A DNA stretch of 64,000 nt from Rhodobacterales bacterium HKCCA1288 (GCA_015693905.1 CP065161.1:2029001-2093000), one strand, 5' to 3'; shown: positions 37,823 through 47,024, numbered from the stretch's first letter. A program made the numbers and translations. The notes: generated from the letters alone by a model not told the origin.

Positions 37823-38620
37823 ATGAAACTGGCCGTTTGTTTGAACATTGGCGCAATTTTGTTGGCGGGCAAGTTATTTGCGCATGAATTTTGGATTGAT
37901 CCCCTCGAATACATGGTTCCGTCAGGCGGGGATATTCGCGCTGACCTGCGTGTGGGCACCGAATTTCGTGGTGCGCCGATGGTATATCTGCCGCGAGATT
38001 TCACGCGGTTTGAAATTGCTGATGCCAATGGTTTGCGGCCTGTTGAGGGGCGTTTTGGGGATCGCCCTGCCGCCCATGTTTCGGGTGTTGCTGATGGATT
38101 GGTGGTGATGATCCACGAAAGCACGCCGAAATTGGTCACATGGTCAGAGTGGGAAACATTTGCAGCATTTGCCGCCCATAAAGATTTTGGCGCCATCGAA
38201 GCGCGCCACAATGCACGCGGACTGCCGCGCGCAGGTTTTTCCGAGGCCTATACCCGCCATGTAAAGGCGTTGTTCGCCGTAGGCGAGGGGGCGGGACAAG
38301 ATCAGCGATTTGGTCTGTCGACCGAATTCGTTGCATTGGAGAACCCCTATCTTGACGATGTGAGCGATGGGTTCTTGCTGCAGCTTTTTGACCAAGACAC
38401 CCCGCGCGCCGCTGTTCAGGTTGAGCTGTTTGCGCGCAGCCCCGAAGGCGAGGTTACGATCACGCTGCATCGCACCAATGATCAAGGCGAGGTGAACTTG
38501 CCTGTCATGTCAGGTTACGCCTATTTCGCCGATGCTGTGGTTTTGGATGAGATTACACCCCAAGAAGATGGCCCCGTGTGGGGCACGCGTTGGGCAGGCC
38601 TGAGTTTTATGATCCCATGA
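37823..38620 (+). CDS. DUF4198 (NikM-like) periplasmic protein
   Basis: A 265-residue exported protein. A signal peptide of about 18 residues ends in KLFAHEFWIDP, so the mature protein would begin with a His residue, as metal-binding DUF4198/NikM-like proteins often do. The body has the Ig-like repeats of that family, including FGLSTEFVALENPY near residue 170 and GEVNLPVMSGYAYFADAVV near the end. DUF4198 proteins occur with nickel and cobalt transport systems. It is divergent from the HupE-like gene 32 bases away. GGGGAGAG lies just upstream of the ATG. Confidence 0.82.
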   Translation: MKLAVCLNIGAILLAGKLFAHEFWIDPLEYMVPSGGDIRADLRVGTEFRGAPMVYLPRDFTRFEIADANGLRPVEGRFGDRPAAHVSGVADGLVVMIHESTPKLVTWSEWETFAAFAAHKDFGAIEARHNARGLPRAGFSEAYTRHVKALFAVGEGAGQDQRFGLSTEFVALENPYLDDVSDGFLLQLFDQDTPRAAVQVELFARSPEGEVTITLHRTNDQGEVNLPVMSGYAYFADAVVLDEITPQEDGPVWGTRWAGLSFMIP

Positions 38621-38693
38621 ACGCAGGGTGTGAGTATGGCTTGCCCCTGCGTGCCAGATTGGCTAAAGCCTGACCGATCTCAAGGAGAGGCCT

Positions 38694-39299
38694 ATGGATA
38701 AGTTTACAACCCTGACGGGGATTGCAGCCCCGCTTCCGCTGATCAATATCGACACAGATATGATCATCCCCAAGCAGTTTTTGAAAACGATCAAACGCTC
38801 TGGTTTGGGAAAAAACCTCTTTGACGAGATGCGCTTTGATCAATCAGGCAATGAACTCCCCGAGTTCGTTCTGAATAAACCTGCTTATCGGGACGCGCAG
38901 ATTTTGGTCGCTGGCGACAATTTTGGCTGCGGCTCCTCGCGCGAACACGCGCCTTGGGCCTTGTTGGATTTTGGCATTCGTTGCGTGATTGCACCGAGCT
39001 TTGCTGATATTTTCTTCAACAACTGCTTTAAGAACGGGATTTTGCCGATCCCCCTGCCGCAGGAAGAGGTCGATAAACTGATGGATGACGCGTCAAACGG
39101 CGCGAATGCCACCTTGACCATCGACCTTGAGGCTCAAGAGATCACCCGCCCCGATGGCCAGAAGATCGCCTTCGAAATCGACCCGTTCCGCAAACATTGC
39201 TTGCTCAATGGATTGGATGATATCGGGCTGTCCTTGACCAAGGTCGAGGCCATTGACGCCTTTGAAGCAACCGCGCAAGCCGCGCGTCCTTGGGTCTAG
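38694..39299 (+). CDS. leuD: 3-isopropylmalate dehydratase small subunit
   Basis: A 201-residue LeuD, the swivel-domain partner of Leu[20 protein letters not shown] near residue 13 and [20 protein letters not shown] near residue 75 are diagnostic. AAGGAG precedes the ATG at 38694. It is separated from leuC by 2.1 kb holding the hupE/DUF4198 pair. A terminator follows at 39350. Confidence 0.97.
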   Translation: MDKFTTLTGIAAPLPLINIDTDMIIPKQFLKTIKRSGLGKNLFDEMRFDQSGNELPEFVLNKPAYRDAQILVAGDNFGCGSSREHAPWALLDFGIRCVIAPSFADIFFNNCFKNGILPIPLPQEEVDKLMDDASNGANATLTIDLEAQEITRPDGQKIAFEIDPFRKHCLLNGLDDIGLSLTKVEAIDAFEATAQAARPWV

Positions 39300-39349
39300 T
39301 TTCAAGCGCGTCTGCGCTTTTGCCCTGATCTGACTGGATAAATTTCAGG

Positions 39350-39383
39350 CCCCTGCATCCTCATCGGTGTGGGGGTCTTTTTT
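39350..39383 (+). terminator. Terminator after leuD
   Basis: A stem CCCCTGCA/TGTGGGGG with two wobble pairs and a 10-base loop is followed by TCTTTTTT. A smaller hairpin, AAGCGC/GCGCTT plus TTTT, lies nearer the stop at 39304-39321. Confidence 0.7.
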
Positions 39384-39513
39384 AATGTGTTTCATTAGGT
39401 ATTAAATTTAGGCAATATTGTGGCAATTGAGGCGGCCTTATCGTCAGAATGAGGCGAAATTGTGGAATAAGGGGCAGGCACGAACCGACCCCATCCAGAA
39501 CGAGGAAGAGCAG

Positions 39514-40389
39514 GTGCTTTCACAGCTTTTTGGCGCTGTGCTTAGGGCAGTATTGGTGTTTTTTGTCATTGCGACACCATCGCTTGTCCTTGGCGATACA
39601 TCCCGCGGGGATGTGGAAGGCGTTATGCTGTTTGGATTGATTGCGGCCCTCTTTGTGGTGTTTGAATACAGCGCCCGTCATCCCGCTATCATCGAGTTTC
39701 GCGATGCGCCGCCCTATAATCGTCTGCGCATTTTGGCCCTGTTTTCGATGTTATTCTTGCTGAGCCTTGTTTCAGCTGATCCTGTTCATTTGCAGCATTT
39801 CAACGGACCAGAGGGTGCAGTCAGTGCAATGGCCAATAGAGCGCACCATTGGGGTGGCGTGCTGTTTGACAGCGGGCTTTCGCACCTTAGCCCTGACTAT
39901 TTGTTGCAACGCTTGTTTGGGGCAGCGCCCCTATCCGTGCAGGCCATGGATCACGTCAGGGTCATGGCCGCTTTGGCCCTGACCATCGCCCTTGGCACAT
40001 TGTTCTTATTCGCCCTGTTCATACGTTTTAGCAAATGGCCCGGACGGGGAATGTCGATCAATATGTGGGTGAACTTGCCCATGTTCGACCCGACAGTGGG
40101 CAGCGATGTGACCCATCGTTTAAAATGTGATGCGCGCAGAAATATCATATGGGGCTTAGGCCTGCCGCTGATATTGCCGCCCGTCTTGGGGGCTGTGTTT
40201 TCACAGACAGGCAGCACCCTTGCCTATGATGGGCAAGGCGCGGTTTGGGTTGTGACCCTATGGGCCTTTTTGCCAATGTGCCTGTTGATCAGGGCAATGG
40301 CCCTGCTGCGGTTGCGCTACATGATCCGCAGCTATCAAAAGAGGATCATCGCGGCGCTGACACCTGATGAAAGACTGGCCCTTTCTTGA
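39514..40389 (+). CDS. Unrecognised membrane protein
   Basis: A protein of about 291 residues with six or so hydrophobic segments: a first near residues 5-27 (LRAVLVFFVIATPSLVLG), others near VMLFGLIAALFVVF, LRILALFSMLFLLSLVS, LALTIALGTLFLFALF and IIWGLGLPLILPPVLG, and a last near VVTLWAFLPMCLLI. A GTG at 39514 with GAGGAAGAG upstream is preferred; a TTG at 39418 would add 32 polar residues. I recognise no domain. It lies between leuD and leuB on the same strand, but terminators on both sides make it independent of them. Confidence 0.65.
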   Translation: MLSQLFGAVLRAVLVFFVIATPSLVLGDTSRGDVEGVMLFGLIAALFVVFEYSARHPAIIEFRDAPPYNRLRILALFSMLFLLSLVSADPVHLQHFNGPEGAVSAMANRAHHWGGVLFDSGLSHLSPDYLLQRLFGAAPLSVQAMDHVRVMAALALTIALGTLFLFALFIRFSKWPGRGMSINMWVNLPMFDPTVGSDVTHRLKCDARRNIIWGLGLPLILPPVLGAVFSQTGSTLAYDGQGAVWVVTLWAFLPMCLLIRAMALLRLRYMIRSYQKRIIAALTPDERLALS

Positions 40390-40449
40390 CCCTGACGCAG
40401 CCAAAGGATAGGGCGTGTGCAATCAGGATTTTCAAGACGGATTAGTTCC

Positions 40450-41556
40450 ATGAGCAACCCATCGCTTCTCATTCTTCCCGGTGACGGGATCGGCCCCGAG
40501 GTTATGACCGAGGTGCGCAAAATCATCGACTGGTATGGCGCAAAGCGTGGCCTGACCTTTGATGTCACCGAAGATCTGGTGGGCGGTTGCGCCTATGATG
40601 CGCATGGCACGCCTTTGACCGATGAGACGATGGAAAAAGCGCAAAGCGTTGATGCCGTGTTGCTTGGCGCGGTCGGCGGCCCGAAATATGACAATCTCGA
40701 TTTCAGCGTAAAGCCTGAGCGCGGCCTGCTGCGCCTGCGCAAGGAGATGGATCTCTATGCGAACCTGCGCCCTGCGCAGTGTTTTGATGCCCTCGCGGAT
40801 TTTTCTTCGTTGAAGGCGGATGTGGTCGGCGGCCTCGACATCATGATTATCCGTGAACTGACCAGCGGCGTTTATTTCGGTGAGCCACGCGGCATCCATA
40901 AAGAAGGCAATGAGCGCGTTGGCGTGAACACCCAGCGTTACACTGAAAGCGAAATCGCCCGCGTGGCGCGGTCGGCCTTCGAACTGGCGCGCCGCCGCAA
41001 CAATAAGGTCTGCTCAATGGAGAAGGCCAATGTTATGGAATCGGGCGTGTTGTGGCGTCAGGTTGTGAGCGAAGTGCATGCTGCTGAATATTCTGATGTG
41101 GAATTGTCGCACATGTATGCTGACGCAGGCGCAATGCAGCTGACCCGTTGGCCAAAGCAGTTTGATGTGATCGTGACGGATAACCTCTTTGGTGATCTGC
41201 TATCGGATTTGGCAGCAATGTTGACAGGGTCTTTGGGCATGCTGCCTTCGGCAAGTCTGGGCGCACCGATGGCCAATGGCCGCCCCAAAGCATTGTATGA
41301 GCCCGTTCACGGCTCTGCACCTGATATTGCAGGTCAAGGCAAAGCAAACCCGATTGCGTGCATTCTCAGCTTTGCGATGGCGCTGCGCTATAGCTTTGAT
41401 CAAGGGGATGAGGCGACCCGTTTGGAAAAAGCGGTTGAGGCCGTTTTGGCCGATGGCCTGCGCACAGCCGATTTGATGGGGCCAGAAGGCGGCTCGCCCG
41501 TTTCGACCGCTCAGATGGGTGATGCCATTGTCAAAGCGCTAGACGCGTCTTTGTAA
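40450..41556 (+). CDS. leuB: 3-isopropylmalate dehydrogenase
   Basis: A 368-residue LeuB, which oxidatively decarboxylates 3-isopropylmalate with NAD+. [15 protein letters not shown] opens the protein, [11 protein letters not shown] and [14 protein letters not shown] are typical, and the metal and substrate site is in [34 protein letters not shown] is the NAD-binding loop. The start at 40450 gives the usual N-terminus [13 protein letters not shown]. It completes the leuC-leuD-leuB set on one strand over 6.4 kb. A terminator follows. Confidence 0.97.
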   Translation: MSNPSLLILPGDGIGPEVMTEVRKIIDWYGAKRGLTFDVTEDLVGGCAYDAHGTPLTDETMEKAQSVDAVLLGAVGGPKYDNLDFSVKPERGLLRLRKEMDLYANLRPAQCFDALADFSSLKADVVGGLDIMIIRELTSGVYFGEPRGIHKEGNERVGVNTQRYTESEIARVARSAFELARRRNNKVCSMEKANVMESGVLWRQVVSEVHAAEYSDVELSHMYADAGAMQLTRWPKQFDVIVTDNLFGDLLSDLAAMLTGSLGMLPSASLGAPMANGRPKALYEPVHGSAPDIAGQGKANPIACILSFAMALRYSFDQGDEATRLEKAVEAVLADGLRTADLMGPEGGSPVSTAQMGDAIVKALDASL

Positions 41557-41578
41557 GTTTCGGCCCTGTTCTGATTTG

Positions 41579-41613
41579 CACCCGCTTGACCGCACGGTTG
41601 AGCGGGTGTTTTT
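41579..41613 (+). terminator. Terminator after leuB
   Basis: A long stem CACCCGCT/AGCGGGTG, extended by partial pairing inside, is followed by five T residues, 22 bases after the leuB stop. Confidence 0.88.
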
Positions 41614-41627
41614 GTGCAGATACGCCA

Positions 41628-41652
41628 CCCGATGCAAAGCTGCAGCATCGGG
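41628..41652 (+). other. Hairpin in the leader of the DMT transporter gene
   Basis: A perfect 8-base stem CCCGATGC/GCATCGGG encloses a 9-base loop, about 85 bases before the transporter start and without a T-run. It may be a leader structure or a protein site. Confidence 0.45.
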
Positions 41653-41737
41653 GGCAGGAATATCGCCATCTCGCATATTCAATCTTGGCAAGCGGCTGTG
41701 CCGATGCCTTGATTGAGGAATAAGCCAAGGAAATGCC

Positions 41738-42706
41738 ATGTCCAAAGATCGCAAGAGCACCAATATCAAAGGCGCATTGATCGCATTGGCGGCATTCGGA
41801 ATTTACGCGACCCACGATGTGGTGATCAAATATCTTGGCTCAAGCTATTCGGTCTTTCAGATCGTGTTCTTCTCGGTTTTGTTTGGCTTTCCCGTCACCA
41901 TGTTGTTGCTGATGGGCGAGCCCAAGCCAGAAACATTGCGGCCCAAATACCCGTTCTGGACAGCATTGCGGTCAATTGCGGTGGTGTTCACGGGGGCGAC
42001 TGCATTTTACGCATTCTCAACCCTGCCCTTGACCCAGACCTATGCGATCATTTTTGCGATGCCAGTTCTGATCACATTGCTGGCCATCCCTATGTTGGGC
42101 GAACGCATTGGCATTCGGCGCGCAAGCGCGGTGGTCGTGGGGCTTGTCGGTGTTTTGATCGTGCTTCGACCAGGGGCGGCGGATTTGAACCTTGGGCATT
42201 TATCCGCGTTGGCGGCGGCATTTGGCGGCGCCTTAGTCTCGGTGATTTTGCGCAAGATCGGGTCTGAGGAACGCTCCGTTACCCTGATGCTTTATCCGAT
42301 GATGGCCAATTTTATCGTCATGGGCGCGCTTCTGCCTTTCGTCTACGAGCCGATGCCGCTCTTGGATATGGCATTGATGGCGCTGGTCGCAATTTTGGCC
42401 TTGCTTGCGATGTGGCTTGTGATTTTGGCCTATCGCATGGCGGATGCGGTGATCGTTGCGCCCATGCAATATTCGCAGATCCTTTGGGCCGTGTTTTTTG
42501 GCACAATGTTTTTCGGCGAAGGGGTGGATCAAGCCACAGTAATCGGTGCAGCCGTTATCATCGCGTCAGGTGTTTATATCGTGCTGCGCGAAGATAGCCG
42601 TCCTGCGGATAGCCAAAAGCCTGTCTTGCGCACCCATGGCCGCATTGGGGCACCAAGCGTGCCACGGATGACGGCAATTTTGCGCGGCAAGGAAGAAACA
42701 GACTAG
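41738..42706 (+). CDS. DMT family transporter (EamA)
   Basis: A 322-residue protein with ten predicted membrane segments in two EamA repeats and a polar C-terminal tail of about 40 residues. Features include ALRSIAVVFTGATAFYAFST and TQTYAIIFAMPVLITLLAIP in the first repeat and APMQYSQILWAVFFGTMFFG in the second. The substrate is unknown. CCAAGG lies 8 bases before the ATG at 41738. The iron-transport permease starts 70 bases downstream behind its own candidate operator. Confidence 0.9.
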   Translation: MSKDRKSTNIKGALIALAAFGIYATHDVVIKYLGSSYSVFQIVFFSVLFGFPVTMLLLMGEPKPETLRPKYPFWTALRSIAVVFTGATAFYAFSTLPLTQTYAIIFAMPVLITLLAIPMLGERIGIRRASAVVVGLVGVLIVLRPGAADLNLGHLSALAAAFGGALVSVILRKIGSEERSVTLMLYPMMANFIVMGALLPFVYEPMPLLDMALMALVAILALLAMWLVILAYRMADAVIVAPMQYSQILWAVFFGTMFFGEGVDQATVIGAAVIIASGVYIVLREDSRPADSQKPVLRTHGRIGAPSVPRMTAILRGKEETD

Positions 42707-42718
42707 TCGTGCATATTT

Positions 42719-42735
42719 CCGACTGTTTTAATCGG
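42719..42735. promoter_or_regulatory. Iron-Rhodo-box-like palindrome upstream of fbpB
   Basis: CCGAC and ATCGG flank a 7-base TGTTTTA spacer, embedded in TATTTCCGAC...GGATG. The same arrangement occurs twice upstream of the matching binding-protein gene (45606 and 45667). It ends 41 bases before the permease start. In Rhodobacterales iron-uptake genes are controlled by an iron-responsive IscR acting at such boxes; assignment is by likeness. Confidence 0.6.
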
Positions 42736-42776
42736 ATGTCTTCCCTCAGGTCTGAAAATCACATAAGCCCTCTCTC

Positions 42777-44420
42777 ATGACTGAGAAAATGCGCATCACG
42801 GGGGATCATTGGTTTGGCCTTTTGGGCAAGCTTGTGGTCGCATTATGCCTTCTGCCGATGATTGCTGTGGCGATTGCCGCGCTTTCGGGTGGGTTCGACA
42901 CAGTTGTTAGTCTTAGCCAAAGCGTTCTGCCCCGCTATGTCGGGGCGACCTTGCAACTCAGTGTGATCGTAGGGCTAGGAACGGCTGTAATTGGGACGGG
43001 TGCCGCATGGCTTGTCACCATGACGCGGTTTTTTGGGCGGCGGGTGTTGGAAATTGCCCTCGCCCTGCCTTTGGCCTTCCCAGCCTATGTTCTGGCTTAT
43101 GCCTATACGGATTTGCTTGATCATCCAGGTCTTGTGCAGTCCACCTTGCGCGCCTTTATGGGATGGGGCCCTCGCGATTACTGGTTCCCTGAAATCAGAT
43201 CACTTGGTGGTGCAGCGGCAATGTTGGTCTTGGTGCTTTACCCTTATGTTTATCTTCTGGCGCGCGCAGCGTTTCTGCGCCAAAGCGCTACCGCCTATAT
43301 CGCGGCGCGTACGTTGGGGCAGGGGCCATGGGGCGCATTCTGGCGCGTCAGTCTGCCTGTTGCTCGCCCGGCGATTGCAGGGGGTGTGCTGCTTGCTTTG
43401 ATGGAAACCTTGGCTGATTACGGAACCACCGCCTATTTCGGTGTTCAGACTTTTGCCACGGGCATCTATGTCAGTTGGTTTGGCTTGTTTGACCGCGCGG
43501 CGGCGGCGCAGCTTGCCCTGTGTCTGTTGGTTGTGGCCTTGACCCTTGCCACGTTCGAACGCCGACAGCGCCGCCATTCCCGTCATCATGACGCGGGCCG
43601 TAGATTTGAGGTGATGGAGCCTGTCACCCTCAATGGCCGCGCTGCTTTGGGGGCTATTTTATTCTGCGGTTTGCCCGTTCTCTTTGGCTTTGTTTTGCCC
43701 GTGTGGATTTTGATCACGCTTGCGGCTGATCAAGCGCATATCCTTTTCACAGAACGCTATTTGGGCTTCTTGCGGCACTCTTTGACACTTGCCGCGATTG
43801 CGGCCTTCCTGACTGTCGGGGCGGCCATTGCGCTTGGATTTCGTGCGCGCTTGCGGCCCACGCGGATGTCAAAAACGGCCCTTAGGGTAGCGGGCATTGG
43901 GTATGCTGTGCCCGGTGGTGTGATTGCGGTGGGTCTGTTGTTTCCCTTTGCGGCTTTTGACAATGCGCTTGACCACTTCATGGAGACGAATTTCGGTATT
44001 GATACGGGCCTTTTGATCAGCGGGTCGATCTGGCTGATGATCATGGCCTATATGGTGCGTTTCATGGCGGTGGCGCTGAACACCTATGAGGCGGGCATGG
44101 CCACCCTGAACCCGAATATGGACGCGGTCGCGCGCACATTGGGGCATGGGCCTGCACCTATGTTGCGGCGGATCCATGTGCCGATCTTGCAGCCTTCGAT
44201 CTTGACCGCGCTGCTGATTGTTTTCGTGGATGTGATGAAGGAGCTGCCCGCCACCTTGATCCTGCGCCCCTTCAACTATGATACGCTCGCCGTGCAAGCG
44301 CACCGATTGGCCGCGGATGAACGATTGGCTGAGGCCGCAGTTCCCAGTCTGATCATCGGTGCCGTTGGTTTGATCCCAGTGGCCATTTTATGTTGGAGCC
44401 TAAGCCGAGAAGATAGGTGA
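42777..44420 (+). CDS. fbpB: Iron(III) ABC transporter permease, FbpB-like
   Basis: A 547-residue double-domain permease with about twelve membrane segments. Two ABC-contact EAA loops are visible: AARTLGQGPWGAFWRVSLP near residue 180 and VARTLGHGPAPMLRRIHVP near residue 450. Domain duplication and size fit the FbpB/FutB group, which carries ferric iron across the inner membrane. It converges on the FbpA-like binding-protein gene. No ATPase gene (fbpC) is present in the window, so the ATPase must be encoded elsewhere. Confidence 0.88.
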   Translation: MTEKMRITGDHWFGLLGKLVVALCLLPMIAVAIAALSGGFDTVVSLSQSVLPRYVGATLQLSVIVGLGTAVIGTGAAWLVTMTRFFGRRVLEIALALPLAFPAYVLAYAYTDLLDHPGLVQSTLRAFMGWGPRDYWFPEIRSLGGAAAMLVLVLYPYVYLLARAAFLRQSATAYIAARTLGQGPWGAFWRVSLPVARPAIAGGVLLALMETLADYGTTAYFGVQTFATGIYVSWFGLFDRAAAAQLALCLLVVALTLATFERRQRRHSRHHDAGRRFEVMEPVTLNGRAALGAILFCGLPVLFGFVLPVWILITLAADQAHILFTERYLGFLRHSLTLAAIAAFLTVGAAIALGFRARLRPTRMSKTALRVAGIGYAVPGGVIAVGLLFPFAAFDNALDHFMETNFGIDTGLLISGSIWLMIMAYMVRFMAVALNTYEAGMATLNPNMDAVARTLGHGPAPMLRRIHVPILQPSILTALLIVFVDVMKELPATLILRPFNYDTLAVQAHRLAADERLAEAAVPSLIIGAVGLIPVAILCWSLSREDR

Positions 44421-44500
44421 ACGGGTTGATCATACCCCGCGCCCATAGGTGGGCAATCTGGGGTCAGGACATAACACGCCTCAGCGCCCCAAAAGCAAAC

Positions 44501-44523
44501 GAGCGCCCCTTGAGAGGGCGCTC
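44501..44523 (-). terminator. Terminator between fbpB and fbpA
   Basis: An 8-base stem GAGCGCCC/GGGCGCTC with a 7-base loop lies between the two convergent genes. On the minus strand it is followed by GTTTGCTTTT, which suits the end of fbpA. Confidence 0.7.
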
Positions 44524-44560
44524 GTGAGTTGTTTGGTGGTTCGTGGCCTGTTGCGCGAAT

Positions 44561-45580
44561 CTATTCCCAACCTGCGGTGTTCAGAACCTCAACCGCTGCG
44601 CCGACATTTTCGGCAATATCCGACAGATCAATCGCATCAGGGCGGAAGATGCCCAGTGCCGCGACCGATGGGGCGAGGCCAACACCCGGAACGGCAGGGT
44701 ATTCATCATTGCCCGCTGAGAAATACTGTTGCGCCTGATCCGAGGTCAGATATTCCAGAAAGGCAATCGCGTTCTCGCGGTTCGGGGCATGGGCCGCGAC
44801 CCCACCGCCAGACACGTTCATATGCGCGCCGATATCGTTCTGGTTTGGAAAGACCCATCCGATATTGGCCAGTTGGTCGGGGGTGATTTGGTCATCCCCT
44901 TGGCGCAGGATGCGGGCGAAGTAGTAGGTGTTCGACATCGCAATATCACATTCACCAGAGGCAATGCCGCGCAGCTGATCCGTGTCGCCACCTTGGGGCG
45001 CGCGGGCAAAATTTTCAACCACGGCGTTGGCCCAGTCCTGCACAGCATCGACACCCAAATGTGCGATCAAGGCTGCTGTGAAGTTCTGTGTATAGACATT
45101 CGTGGCAGAGCGGATGCAGATCTGGCCTGCATATTCTGGCTTGGCCAAATCTTGATAGGTTTGGGGCGGGTTGGCGACATCGGTTTTGTCATAGAACAAA
45201 ATCCGTGCGCGCTGCGAGAACGCAAACCACTGGTTGCTGTCATCTTGAAGATAAGAAGGAATGCGGGTTTCTAGCACATCGCTTTCCACGGGCTGCAGCA
45301 GTCCCATTTCGGCAGCCCGCGCCAAGCGCACTGTGTCAACAGTCAAAAACACATCTGCAGGGCTATTGGCGCCCTCGGCCTGCATCCGCGCGATCAGCTC
45401 ATCTGCATTGCCTTCGATGCGGTTGATGGTGATGCCTGTTGCAGCGGTAAAATCAGAATATAGCCGCTCATCCGTGTCGTAATGGCGGGATGAATACAGG
45501 TTCAATTCCTGCGCCTGTGCCGCGGTCAGGGTGGTTAGAAAAACGACGCTGCCAAGCAGCAGGGAGAGGGGTCGGGTCAT
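44561..45580 (-). CDS. fbpA: Iron(III) ABC transporter substrate-binding protein, FbpA-like
   Basis: A 339-residue periplasmic binding protein. A signal peptide of about 23 residues ends TAAQAQELNLYSSRHY. The Tyr pair in MSNTYYFARIL near residue 220 is the ferric-iron ligand pair of FbpA/FutA proteins, and IGAHMNVSGGGVAAHAPN lines the binding cleft. It would capture Fe3+ for the convergent permease at 42777. The start at 45580 places the signal sequence first; a 20-codon extension upstream lacks support. Candidate iron-responsive palindromes lie 26 and 87 bases upstream. Confidence 0.9.
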   Translation of the reverse strand: MTRPLSLLLGSVVFLTTLTAAQAQELNLYSSRHYDTDERLYSDFTAATGITINRIEGNADELIARMQAEGANSPADVFLTVDTVRLARAAEMGLLQPVESDVLETRIPSYLQDDSNQWFAFSQRARILFYDKTDVANPPQTYQDLAKPEYAGQICIRSATNVYTQNFTAALIAHLGVDAVQDWANAVVENFARAPQGGDTDQLRGIASGECDIAMSNTYYFARILRQGDDQITPDQLANIGWVFPNQNDIGAHMNVSGGGVAAHAPNRENAIAFLEYLTSDQAQQYFSAGNDEYPAVPGVGLAPSVAALGIFRPDAIDLSDIAENVGAAVEVLNTAGWE

Positions 45581-45605
45581 CCTAAAGCTCCTGTTCGAGT
45601 TATTT

Positions 45606-45622
45606 CCGACAATTTTAGTCGG
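45606..45622. promoter_or_regulatory. Iron-Rhodo-box-like palindrome upstream of fbpA (proximal)
   Basis: A perfect CCGAC/GTCGG inverted repeat with a 7-base AATTTTA spacer, inside TATTTCCGAC...GGGATG. It is nearly the same as the element before fbpB and lies 26 bases before the fbpA start, where binding would block transcription. Confidence 0.65.
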
Positions 45623-45666
45623 GATGCTGCTTTTGATCACGATTCACGCAGCGGGTCAAATAAATT

Positions 45667-45683
45667 CCGACAAAAATTATCAG
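45667..45683. promoter_or_regulatory. Iron-Rhodo-box-like palindrome upstream of fbpA (distal)
   Basis: CCGAC and ATCAG flank AAAAATT, a weaker third copy of the same element, 61 bases from the proximal one. It lies between fbpA and the divergent MFS gene, so it could affect either. Confidence 0.5.
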
Positions 45684-45757
45684 ATTTAACTTCTGGCTTG
45701 CCCTTGCCTTGGTGCTACGGCATCAGTTTGGCTAAGGGATGAGGAGGACAGCCAGCC

Positions 45758-46933
45758 ATGAAAGCGGGCATTGCTTTTCTTGTGCTCGCCTATGTGCTGA
45801 GCCAGTTTTATCGTGCATTTTTGGCCGTCATGGCCCCTGTTTTGGCATCGGATATCGGGGCTACGCCGCAAAGCTTGGCGACAGCTTCGGGCGTGTGGTT
45901 CGCCGTTTTTGCAGCGATGCAAATTCCTGTGGGTATCGCACTTGACCGTATTGGACCGCGCCTGACCGCATCGGTGTTGCTGCTTGTTGGCGGTGCGGGG
46001 GGTGCTGCGCTGTTTGCGACTGCGGCGGATGTGCGCGATGTGCAAATTGCAATGGGGTTGATCGGATTGGGCTGTTCGCCCGTTTTGATGGCAACCTATT
46101 ACATCTTTGCGCGGGTTTATTCTGCGGCCATCTTTGCCACGCTCGCAGGTGTGACGATTGGCATTGGATCAATGGGCAACTTGGCAGCTGCAACACCCAT
46201 GGCTTGGGCGGTTGAGGCCGTGGGGTGGCGCGAAACTGTTTGGGGCTTGGCGCTTGTGACAGGTCTTGTTGCGCTGGCTTTGTTCCTTTTGATCAAAGAC
46301 CCCGCCAAACCAGAGGGGGATCAAAAAGGCAGCTTGATGGATCTGCTGCGCATTCCTGCGCTTTGGCTTATCTTCCCGTTGATGTTAGTGGGCTATGCCC
46401 CGTCAGCGGGGGTGCGTGGCCTGTGGGTTGGGCCTTATATGGAGGATGTCTTTGGTCTAACTGTTGCTCAGATCGGCACGGTAAGCCTGATCATGGGGGT
46501 TGCGATGGTGGTGGGCAGTTTTGCCTATGGCCCGCTGGATCGGTTTTTTGGCACGCGCAAATGGGTTATCTTGATTGGGAACCTGTTGGGCGCCCTCGCC
46601 TGTTTGGCGATTTGGGCTGTGCCCGAAAGCAGTATTTTGACAGCCACCGTTCTGGTTGCGGCCTTGGGGTTATTTGGGGCGTCCTTCCCTGCCCTTGTTG
46701 CCCATGGGCGCAGCTTCTTTCCCCCGCATTTGGTTGGGCGTGGTGTGACCTTAATGAATTTGTTTGGCATCGGTGGGGTGGGTGTGATGCAATTCGCCTC
46801 AGCCCCTTTCTTCACTGCGCTGTCAGGCACGATGGCCTTGCCTGCCGCCTACGGGGCCTTGTTTGGGGTTTTTGGGCTTGCCGTTCTGATCGGATGCGCA
46901 ATTTACCTCTTTAGCGAAGATCGCCTTGACTAA
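45758..46933 (+). CDS. MFS transporter
   Basis: A 391-residue major facilitator with about twelve membrane segments. PVGIALDRIGPRL near residue 57 is the loop 2-3 signature motif, and YGPLDRFFGTRKW is its counterpart in the second half. The substrate is unknown. It is divergent from fbpA, and the shared 177-base region contains two iron-box-like palindromes, so iron control is possible. Confidence 0.9.
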   Translation: MKAGIAFLVLAYVLSQFYRAFLAVMAPVLASDIGATPQSLATASGVWFAVFAAMQIPVGIALDRIGPRLTASVLLLVGGAGGAALFATAADVRDVQIAMGLIGLGCSPVLMATYYIFARVYSAAIFATLAGVTIGIGSMGNLAAATPMAWAVEAVGWRETVWGLALVTGLVALALFLLIKDPAKPEGDQKGSLMDLLRIPALWLIFPLMLVGYAPSAGVRGLWVGPYMEDVFGLTVAQIGTVSLIMGVAMVVGSFAYGPLDRFFGTRKWVILIGNLLGALACLAIWAVPESSILTATVLVAALGLFGASFPALVAHGRSFFPPHLVGRGVTLMNLFGIGGVGVMQFASAPFFTALSGTMALPAAYGALFGVFGLAVLIGCAIYLFSEDRLD

Positions 46934-47024
46934 GCGCGACCAGATTGCGCGCCAAGTGCCCCTTTCGCTTTGGTCGCACATGATTTAAGGGCATGCGCAG
47001 TCGTAAGCCTGAAGGATATGGAAC

